Below the pieces are notes generated by a model. That model did not search any database. It was not told the origin of the DNA and saw only the letters and a program-made list of their open reading frames with translations. Made by a program: the position numbers and the translations under genes. This document shows positions 55,717 through 64,000 of a stretch of DNA of 64,000 nucleotides, in pieces. Position 1 is the first letter of the stretch, and every line of letters begins with the position of its first letter. Source of the stretch: Terana coerulea (taxonomy: Eukaryota > Basidiomycota > Agaricomycetes > Polyporales > Phanerochaetaceae); assembly GCA_024811115.1 (NCBI GenBank), contig JAKOGH010000776.1, positions 248,001 through 312,000 of the forward strand. Reading direction: 5' to 3'.

Positions 55717-57100
55717 ATGCGTACGGTCAACAAAACCAGCCTTCTCTGTGGCCTTGAGGGAGTATTCGCCTCATTCACTCGCCCAAAACGTCCACCCATT
55801 TTCCCGCTCTTCAGATTCCCGCTCCCTGTAGAATTGCTGGAGATGGTCATTGACCATCTCTACGATGACTGCCATGCGCTTGCAGCATGCACCTTGGTCG
55901 CCAACGCCTGGGTCGCACCCAGCCATTATCACCTCTTCAGCGACATCAAGGCGCACCCGCAGGACTTCGACGACGACGCAGCGTTTCTCGAGCTCGTCAC
56001 GACCAACACGCGCTTCCGCTCGAGCATCCGAGTCCTGCAGATACGGGGGCACACACACAGGACGGCGGCCGTGTCCTCACAAAACCTCATTCGCGTGCTC
56101 GCCGTCCTCGAGAACCTGCACACCGTCCGCCTGCTCGCGGCGCCGTTCGGGGCGTCCTCCGACCCGCCGGTGCAATGGTTGCGTGCGACGGGGCTGCGCA
56201 GGCTCGAGCTGGCCGGCTACGACTACCGCGAGGGCGAGGCCGTCGCCCTCCTGGCGTTCTTCTGCAAAATCCGCGTGCAGAGGCTCGTCCTCGTCGCCTG
56301 GGATGGCACGCGCCTGCCCGGCGACGAGGACGAGACGCTGGGCCCCCAGACGAGGGCGCTGCGGATGATGCTCGAGGATTGGGACCTGCCGTCGCTTCAG
56401 CTGCCCAACGGCATTCCAGAGACGGCGCTGAGTCTGGTGCGCGAGGCGTGCGTCCCTGACTGTCTCCGCTCGCTCGACGTGTGCGACCATATCTCGCCGC
56501 CGGCGCAAGAGCGTCTCGTCATCCTGTTGCGTGGCATGGGCCCGTACTTGACCCATCTCCGGTGGAATGTTATGACTTTGCACGGGTACGAGCCGCGGGA
56601 TCCGCCAAGTACGTGTATGAGTGCGGTTCTAATATCAAGACGATCACTGACATGGCCAAACGTCAACAGCCTCCTGGCAAGCGTTGTCCTACTGCACGTC
56701 ACTGACGTCCTTGCATGTTTACCTCGATACCCCATCTTTCTACAACCGTCTTGCCAGTGCTGGCGCTTTGGCCGCTCAACTCCTCTTGGCATTGCTACCG
56801 TGCATCCCCAAGACGGTCAAGAATGTGACCCTGGCGTTTGGCCTGCATTACGACGGGCAGCTTTTGGACTATTGCATGGAAAATATTCACTGGTATCGCC
56901 TCCAGGAGGGATTGCTTGCTTTGCCGGCACTGGAAACAGTGGAGTTCACCTACGAGCAGCCACCCCTTTGTTGCACAGGAGGTCGGTATAGAGGTGTAAA
57001 GAGCGCACAAAAAGAGATGATAAGCAATTGTCTGCCTCGACTGCATGATGCTAGAAAGCTTCTTCTAGAGGAAGCAGGCGTTTATAGCCTAGCGAACTGA
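55717..57100 (+). CDS. F-box-like protein, family A copy 2
   Basis: Exons 55717..56608 and 56670..57100; 440 residues, intact. N-terminus MRTVNKTSLLCGLEGVFASF is shared almost exactly with copy 3 and is hydrophobic in its middle. F-box-like core LPVELLEMVIDHLYDD followed by ACTLVANAWVAPSHYHLF at about residues 36-75. Leucine-rich middle (VLENLHTVRLL, RRLELAGYDYREGEA, FFCKIRVQRLVLVAWD), a conserved LVREACVPDCLRSLDVCD block, then exon 2 SWQALSYCTSLTSLHVYLD and the C-terminal GVKSAQKE, CLPRLHDARKLLLEE. Probable SCF adaptor; target unknown. Confidence 0.82.
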
Positions 57101-58576
57101 CTACCAGAGATCGGGTGGTATCTGTCGCTCAACGCATGAGTAATCGAATAGCATACATAGGGTACATGACGGTCGTCGGTGTAGTATGATTGTACCATAG
57201 GGTATACCAAAACACATTGAAACATGTTCCAACTCTCGCGAGATCAGCTGGGCATTTTGTGAAAAGCAGGAGCTTTTGATGCATTGCACAAGAGGATTTA
57301 CAGGACTATGACCCGAATGTTGAATTTTCTGTCCTGTGTGGTGGTTGACTCGGAGTTATTGCGAAAGGCTGAAGTGCCGGAGCGCCGGCGAAATGCTGCC
57401 GAAGTGCCGCCGAGGCCCGACGCGCCGGCGGCGCCGCAACTTCAACTTCAACTTCAACCCCAGTGAGGATCAACAATGCTCGGGGCTGCCAAGAACTGAC
57501 CAAAACTGCCGGTGCAGACGAGGCACGCTGGAAGCAGATAAACTGAGAAAAAGCAGATGGTAGACGCCCAGAGGAACTGCTCGCCTATGCCCTCGTCTGA
57601 TCTCGGTCTGACCTGACCTGACCTCGTCTGCCGGCGCATGCGCAGAAATGCTTGCGTCCCGCCCGCATCTATTTCTGGCCCACTCCAGTGCCCGTTCCAG
57701 ATTGATATTGGTATTTTGTAATTCAATTGATTTATTGCTGCCAAATCCGGTACATGACTACATAAATCTACACAAAATCCTACGGGCCGCCTCCAAACAG
57801 ACTTAGCACGACGGGTGTCTCGCGAAACGCAACACTACAGCAGGACATTGCATAAGCAGCTTGAATTATGAAGAGAGTGTACGGACTTACCGATTTGAGT
57901 GGGTATATGCGCGACAAGGTGGCCCTATTTAGCACAGATCAACAAGTTAGTACCACTTCTGTGATTTGTAGCTGACCAAGCTCGCACATACCAGGCAGAG
58001 ATCGATGGCATTACAAGCCTCGAAGGGAAGGGGAGGGCACGGACGCGGGAGGATAGAGCGGCGGGAAGATGGGGGAAAAGATAAGGGGCGGGGACTTGGG
58101 GAACGGAGGGCGGGGTGGTTTATATATGGCGCGAAAGCGTCGGAAAGGGCCGAGAAACCCTTTGACGTCATAGCACCTTGCGCGTAGGTCGTGCAGCATG
58201 CAGCACGTTAGGGAGAGTGACAAGTGTGTGTGTGTGGTGTTGGACGCGACGACGCAACACGATGTTGCGCATTGTGTCGACGCGTCGCTGCGCGCGCGCG
58301 GCGCAACGCACACTAGCGCTGGAGAAGGCACTTACATAAGCGTCGGCAGGACTCGGCAAACCAATTTGGCCAGAGCGGAGCATCCTGGAGCAGATGAGAA
58401 TCTGCCTGGCAGACTGGAGCATTGCTCGGCAGCCCTGAGCATTGTCGATTGTCACTGGGCTTCAACTTCCGGATCCGGAGTTTGAGCACTCTTGTCTCCG
58501 TATTATCTTGACCGTCACACTGTCGTCTGTCCGTAGCCTCAGTGTCGTACTAAAGCGCAGCGTGAGTTTCACGGAA
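57101..58576. other. Long spacer in the F-box cluster
   Basis: 1.5 kb without a supported gene. It holds short tandem repeats: AACTTC units (57438-57458) and TGACC units (about 57605-57625). Confidence 0.4.
57438..57458. repeat. AACTTC microsatellite (3.5 units)
   Basis: Three and a half AACTTC units. CTTCAA-rich sequence also precedes copies 2, 3 and 5 of the F-box cluster. Confidence 0.7.
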
Positions 58577-59956
58577 ATGCGTACGGTTATTAAAACCAGC
58601 CTTCTTTGTGGCTTTGAGGGGGTCTTCGCGACATTCGCTACCACCAGTCCAACACGTCCAGCCGTGGAGGCGGCTCCAACAAGTCGACCTCTTTTCCTGC
58701 TCTTTCCACTCCCCGTAGAATTGCTGGCGATAGTCATTGACCATCTACACGACGACCGCCAGACGTTGCTGGCGTGCGCTTTGGTAGCGCACGCCGCCTG
58801 GGTCTCGCCCAGCCATTATCATCTTTTGGACAACATCAGGACGAACCCGCAGAACTTTGACGACGACGCGCCGTTTCTCGAGCTGATCAAGACCAGCACA
58901 CGCTTCCGCTCGAGCATCCATGTCTTGCAAATACGGGCGCGCACACGCGGGACAGCGGCCATGTCCGCGCAAACCCTCGTTCAAGTCCTCGACGTCCTCG
59001 AGAACCTACACACCGTTCGCCTGCTCGGGGCCACTTTCAAGTCTTCCTCCGAACCGCCCGTCCAGTGGCTGCGTGCGGAGAAGCTGCGCATGCTCGAATT
59101 CGCTGGCTATGACTGCCTCGAGAACGAGGCCATCATCCTCATGGCGTTCTTCTGCAAAGTCCGCGTGCAGAGGCTCGTGCTCGTCGACTGGCACATCACA
59201 CCCCTGACCGGCAACTTGGACGAAACGTGGGATTTACATGCCAATGCCCTGCGCGCGATGCTCAAGGACTGGGAAGTCCACTCACTTGTACTCCCCGACG
59301 GCATTGCAGAGACGGCGTTGAGCCTTGTGCGCGAGGCGTGCGTCCTCGAGTGTCTCCGCTCGCTCGATGTATGCGAACAGGCCTCGGAGGTGGTGCAACG
59401 GCGCTTTATCACCCTGCTGCGCGGTATTGGCCAGTATTTGACGCACCTCCGATGGGATATTAGAGCACTGTACACCGAACATGAACACTCGCCAAGTACG
59501 CTATTACTGCTCGAACACTTTAACTGACATAGCCGATCATTGGCAGGCTCCTGGCAAGGGTTATTCCGCTGCACGTCTCTGACATCCTTGCATGTCTACC
59601 TCGACGCCCCGTCGTCCTTCTACTGTATTGCTGATGCCGGAGCTATAATTGCTGGCTTCCTCTCGGTGTTGCTACCAAGCATTCCCAAGACGATCAAGAA
59701 TGTTACCCTGGCGTTTGACCTGCATTATGAAGGCCAGCTTCTTGATTCTTGGATGAAAATCATCAACTGGTATCGCCTTGAGGAAGGGTTGCTCGCATTG
59801 CCGGCGCTGGAAACGGTGGAAATCACTTACGAGCAACTGAACTTTTACGGCTTAGCGGGCTGGCGTAGGGGCGTGAAGAGCGCACAGAAAGAAACAATAA
59901 TTGGTTGTCTGCCTCGGCTACATGATGCGAGGAAGCTGCTCGTAGAGGTGCAGTAG
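58577..59956 (+). CDS. F-box-like protein, family A copy 3
   Basis: Exons 58577..59495 and 59547..59956; 442 residues, intact. Start MRTVIKTSLLCGFEGVFATF matches copy 2; the frame is open upstream to 58442 but this ATG is shared between copies. F-box-like core LPVELLAIVIDHLHDDRQTL, CALVAHAAWVSPSHYHLL. Leucine-rich blocks VLENLHTVRLLGA, LRMLEFAGYDCLENEA, FFCKVRVQRLVLVDWH and LVREACVLECLRSLDVCE; C-terminus GVKSAQKETIIGCLPRLHDA. Same intron position and phase as the other family A copies. Confidence 0.83.
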
Positions 59957-60430
59957 GCAATCATCACGGTATTGTATTGTACCGTTAACTTTTCGCCTAT
60001 GTTCGTGTGGTATGTCTGTTGCATTTTACTTGCTCCCACGCCTATGATGAATTACTGTTGTTAGGAGGTGGCAGATTTCCCGCCAGGACTCAGGACGAAC
60101 GAACGAGGATGGTGCAAGGACGGCGTACGTTGCTTTGTGGCGTCATGACCCAGCGCCGTCTGACTAAGCCAACGACCAAACACCGGAGGAAGACCAAACG
60201 TGAACTTTCGTAAACGCTCATGTCATATTCGATTCTTCCCATACTTCCACAGTGCCTACAGCGAAACCTACCAGCTTCTCCGTAAATAGCTTCACGCTAC
60301 GTGCGTCGTCGACCAGTCGCTACTAGGTACGTCTTGGTGATGATGCTACATAAGGCGACTACTCTACTGAGGCTGCAACAATCTCTTAGCAGAAGGCGAC
60401 ATCGTTGGGTGGCGTAACTACCGATGAAGA
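59957..60430. other. Spacer in the F-box cluster
   Basis: No gene seen. The region where copy 4 would need its 5' end lacks the MRTV-type start. Confidence 0.35.
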
Positions 60431-61733
60431 TTGCCAAAGCTGCCTTTCGACTCCCCCTTAGAAGTGGTGGAAATGGTCGTTGGCCATCTACACGATAACT
60501 TGCATGCGTTAATGGCTTGCTCTCTACTGTCACGTGTTTGGGTGGCCGCCAGTCACTACCACCTCTTCTACACCATACACCATTACCGTGCGAGAGGAGG
60601 ACTTCGACTACGGCGCGGAGTTCCTCGAGCTCCTGAAGATCAGCGAACGAGTCCGCTCTGGCATCCGTGACTTGATCGTGCAGCAGGCCTCGACTCAGGA
60701 GCCCGGACGAATACCCTCCTCGATACTCACCCGCGTCTTCAGCATGCTTGAGAACCTTCACAGCATCCGCTTGTGCTGCGGCGTTCTTCCGGCAAGCCCC
60801 CGCGATCCGCTCGTGCGGTGGGTACGGCCCAAGAAACTGCGGCTGCTGGACCTCATGTGTTGGCACCGCGGGCTTCGGGAGAGCGAGGCCATCACCACCC
60901 TTGCGACGTTTTGCAAGATCCCTGCACAGACACTATCGCTATTTCAATGGGAACCAACGGACCGTCCTGAAGCCCACCGCGGTACATCTACGCCGCAAGT
61001 GTGTGCGCCACAATCACTGTTGAAGGATTGGGAGGTGGAGTCTACTGTGTTACCGCTCGACATACCCGATGCTGCACTGAAGTTGGTACTTGGCGCATGC
61101 AACCCAGATTCTCTCCGCTCCCTGGATGTCAACAAGCAGACGTCTAGGGAGGAGCAAGCAACTTTGATGTCATTGTTGAGAGACGTTGGAAATCACTTGA
61201 CGCACCTTCGTTGGGACGTCACTGGTCTATATACGAAACATATACCAGGTACGCAGTATACCACATCTCCGGCTCCCGCTCATTGAATCACGCATTTTGG
61301 ATTATCAGGTTATGGGCAAATGCTATCCTACTGCACGTCCTTGACATCTCTGCATCTTTATCTCGACGACTACCGCCATCGCTTTAGCGGCTATCACTCC
61401 CTCCTTGCAGGCTCAGCCACCACATTTACCTCAAGCATACTCCCAAACGTTCCCCCGATTCTCGAAAACCTCACCTTTGGGTTTGGTGGGGATCCCAACG
61501 GCAGTTTTCTTGAGGATTGGATTGGGAGAGTTCACTGGCATCGCTTCGAGCAAAGGTTACTTACATTTCCGATACTAAAGTGGGTAGTGTTCATTCACGA
61601 GAACCCCGACTCGCAATTGCATCGCCACACAGTACTATCTAGGGAGCAAAAGGCGGCAGTGGCTCTGTCTTTACCTCGGCTGCAGGCAGTGGAGAAGTTG
61701 CTCTTCGTTACAGGCACACAGGATAATGCATAG
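60431..61733 (+). pseudogene. F-box-like protein, family A copy 4, N-terminally truncated and frameshifted
   Basis: Homologous from about 60431: SPLEVVEMVVGHLHDNLHAL, SRVWVAASHYHLFYTI, then a frame change near 60572-60584, then REEDFDYGAEFLELLK, MLENLHSIRLCC, LRSLDVNKQ. The intron 61249..61308 is preserved and exon 2 (61309..61733) is open: MLSYCTSLTSLHLYLDD to the stop at 61731-61733. No in-frame ATG corresponds to the start used by copies 2, 3 and 5; the first ATG in frame is inside the F-box (60473). Sequence is the most diverged of the tandem set. Likely a pseudogene. Confidence 0.7.
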
Positions 61734-61982
61734 CTCCCGTGATTAATTCGCAACGGTGGTAATAATTCGAAAGGAGCGGCTCGGGGATCCCGGGCGAAAC
61801 TCGATAGTCCAAAAACTCACACGCGAACTTGAATCATGGACTTGAACTTCAACGCTTCAGCACTCAAAACTTCAAGCTTCAACAAGGAGGTCGAGCCCTC
61901 CTGTCAATGTCTTCATATACTGACCCTCACTCCGCAGTCCGACCGTGACCTCGGTGCCGTGTCGAGCTCGATCGTCACGAAT

Positions 61983-63359
61983 ATGCATGCAGTCAATAAA
62001 TCTGGCTTTCTCTATGGCCTTCTCTGTGGCCTTCGAATAATCTGGACCTCATTTGCTCGTCGAACGCGTTCTACCATGGGGGCGACTCCGAAAAGTCGGT
62101 TTCTCTCCCCGCTCGTCCCACTCCCCGTAGAACTGCTTGAGATGGTCATTGACCATATCCACGATGACCGTCAGGCGTTGGCAGCATGCGCTTTGGTAGC
62201 CCGCGCCTGGGTCTCGCCTAGCCAATATCATCTTTTAAGCAACATCAGGGCGAACCCGCAGGACTTCGACGACGACGCAGCGTTTCTCAAGCTCGTCACA
62301 ACCGACGCTCGCTTTCGCTCGGGCATCCGTGTCTTGCAGATACGGGCACGCACACACAGGACAGCGGCCGTGCCCGCCCAAAACCTTGTACAAGTTTTGA
62401 ACGTCCTCGAGAACCTGCATACCCTCCGGCTCGCGGCCACGCTCAGAACGACCTCCGGACCACCGGTACAATGGCTGCGTGCGAGAGAGCTGCGCGTGCT
62501 CGAGTTGGAAAGCCACGACTGCCTCGAAGGCGGGGCCGTCGCTTTCATGGCGTTCTTCTGCAAAGTCCGCGTGCAGAGACTCATTCTCAATGGCTGGTAC
62601 GTTGCACCCCTGACCGGCAACTTGAACGAGACATTGGACCTGCCGGCCAACGACCCACACAAAATGCTCAAGGACTGGGAAATCCAGTCCTTGTGCTCCC
62701 AAACGGATTTCCAGGCACGGCATTGGACCTGGTGCGCGAAGCACGTGTGCCTGAGTGCCTCCGGTCGCTCGACATACGCGAGCAGCTCGAGAGAGGGTGG
62801 CAAGGATATCTTCCCACCCTATTGCAAGATATTGGCCAGTGCTTGGCGCACCTTCGATGGGACATTACGGCTCTGCGCACCCAGCTTCTACCAAGTACGT
62901 AGTCGCGATTTACACTAGCAAGACATTAGCTTATGTATTCATTTGGCAGGCTACTGGCAAGCATTATCTTGTTGCACGTCTCTGACGTCCTTGCATATTT
63001 ACTTCGGCGCCGCGATCTTCTACGGCAGCTTCACCTATGAAAGGATTTCCATTGCCGAGTTTCCCTCGATCATGGTACCAAGTATCCCCCGCACGGTGAA
63101 GATCATTACTTTGGGGTTTGACCTAGACCGCAACGGCGAGTTTCTTGAATATTGGATGGAAATTATTGACTGGCACCAGCTTGAGCAAAGGTTGCTCACG
63201 CTGCCGGCATTGGAAACAATGGAGCTCACCTACGAACAGCCATCCTATGACGGTTCAGAAGGTTGGCGTAGGGGCGTGAAGAGCGCACAAAGGGACACAA
63301 TAATTAGTTGTTTACCTCGACTGCATGACGCTAGAAAGCTGCTTGTAGAGGCGCGGTAA
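61983..63359 (+). pseudogene. F-box-like protein, family A copy 5, single frame break
   Basis: Exons 61983..62894 and 62950..63359. The start MHAVNKSGFLYGLLCGL resembles copies 2 and 3. F-box-like core LPVELLEMVIDHIHDDRQAL, CALVARAWVSPSQYHLL, then VLENLHTLRLAATL and FFCKVRVQRLILNGWY. Near 62690 one base is missing relative to copy 3 (DWEIQS then, one frame over, LVLPNGFPGTALDLVREA); without it the frame drifts and stops early. After the break the second frame runs open to the conserved donor, and exon 2 (SYWQALSCCTSLTSLHIYFG) is intact to its stop. A functional allele or base error is as likely as real loss. Confidence 0.72.
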
Positions 63360-63614
63360 TCAATCATAGCAAACTGACTCACCCTTGGCAAACACTGTTC
63401 CTGTGAGCTCGAGTCATGTAATAAAAACATGCAGCAGATACGTAATATTTGTCGCTGGACGCATAATTGAATAACATACATAAGTATATAGAGTACACGA
63501 CGGCGTGATGTAGGTCGCATGCAGGTGAAAGTAATTGTGAGTCCGCACAGCACCGTATTGAGAAACAACGTACTCTCTCCGACGAAGGCACCCATCTATC
63601 GGTGAAGGAGTCGT
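63360..63614. other. Convergent 3' spacer
   Basis: 255 bp between the stop of F-box copy 5 (+) and the stop of the RBM42-like gene (-). No feature seen. Confidence 0.4.
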
Positions 63615-64000
63615 CTAGTAAGGCTTGTGCCTGTTCTTCTTCAGCTCCTTCTCGAGCTGCTTGGCCTTGCGATGACCGATCTCTACTGGGTTAACAGCGT
63701 TATCTGCCTTCTTCAGTTTGATAGGCCTGTTACCAACGTACTTGCCTACGTCGCACATGAGCATCAGTCCGATACCAATTGCGAACCATGTCTACTTACC
63801 GTCCATCTCTTTCCATGCCTTCAAGAAGTCCTCGGGGTCGGAGAATGCCACAAAGCCGAACTTGGCCTATGAAGGGGTGGTGAGGCCGTGCGCAATATGC
63901 ACAGGAATTCTACTGACCTTGCCGCTCAACCTGTCCCTGATAACTCGAGCCTTCTGGAAGGACGTGTACTTGTTGAATGCATTCGACAAGACATCATCTG
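63615..64000 (-). CDS. RBM42: RBM42-like RRM protein, 3' part (cut by window edge)
   Basis: RNA-binding protein of the RBM42 type. Exons seen: complement(63918..64000), (63800..63866), (63615..63745); all phases join. The visible RRM half reads NAFNKYTSFQKARVIRD, LSGKAKFGFVAFSDPEDF (RNP1-like), LKAWKEMDGKYVGNRPIKL, and the C-terminal tail is basic (KQLEKELKKNRHKPY). GKYVGNRPIKL is a strong family mark. The N-terminal part lies beyond 64000. Confidence 0.88.

Noticed and set aside
1..64000. Transposable elements
   Set aside because: No reverse transcriptase, integrase or transposase motif and no long terminal or inverted repeats were seen; the repeats present are gene-family duplications.

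Overview
The window reads as nuclear DNA of a basidiomycete fungus, most likely an Agaricomycete. Genes are broken by many short introns (about 45-65 bp, GT...AG with a few GC...AG), exons can be as small as 3-18 nt, and gene content is typical of such fungi: F-box-like protein expansions, small secreted cysteine-rich proteins, a neurofibromin-type RasGAP and a Rax1-like RGS membrane protein. No bacterial, viral or transposon gene was recognised. All splice models were derived by hand from reading frame, splice-site consensus and remembered family motifs. No alignment was run.

Layout. 0-1 kb: 5' end of a phospholipase B gene (-). 2-3.7 kb: decayed F-box-family copy (+). 4.1-4.9 kb: ARPC4, an Arp2/3 complex subunit (+). 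6.3-14.6 kb: three consecutive minus-strand genes for coiled-coil or low-complexity proteins. 15-25 kb: a 33-exon RasGAP of the Ira/NF1 family (-). 26.9-30.1 kb: a three-RRM protein of the Ngr1/Nam8/Csx1 group (-). 31.4-35.8 kb: a tandem array of four paralogous genes for small secreted cysteine-rich proteins (-), with duplicated promoter and 3'-flank blocks. 36.8-40.3 kb: tandem thioesterase-like genes, the second broken (+). 40.6-46 kb: a compact housekeeping block with CTNNBL1 (+) converging on UTP15 (-), which diverges from TCTP (+). 46.1-49.7 kb: two F-box-like genes of different families (-). 50.4-52.7 kb: an MFS transporter (+). 53.4-55 kb: a Rax1-like RGS protein (+). 55.7-63.4 kb: four tandem F-box-like paralogs (+), two of them with shifted frames. 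63.6-64 kb: 3' end of an RBM42-like RRM gene (-).

Themes. Conserved core functions (actin nucleation, Ras-GTP hydrolysis, splicing, rRNA processing, TCTP) alternate with fast-evolving tandem families (secreted proteins, thioesterase-like, F-box) that expand and decay. The most distinctive locus is the secreted-protein array, in which the TATA region, two upstream motifs, a distal promoter block and a 3' alternating CA/CG tract were copied with the genes, and one member has an internally duplicated cysteine domain behind a His/Gly linker.

Caution: several otherwise well-conserved genes carry isolated one-base indels relative to their own reading frame (ARPC4, RasGAP, NGR1, UTP15, MFS, RAX1). 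This density suggests base-level assembly errors or allele mixing at least as much as real gene loss, so 'pseudogene' calls that rest on one indel are provisional.
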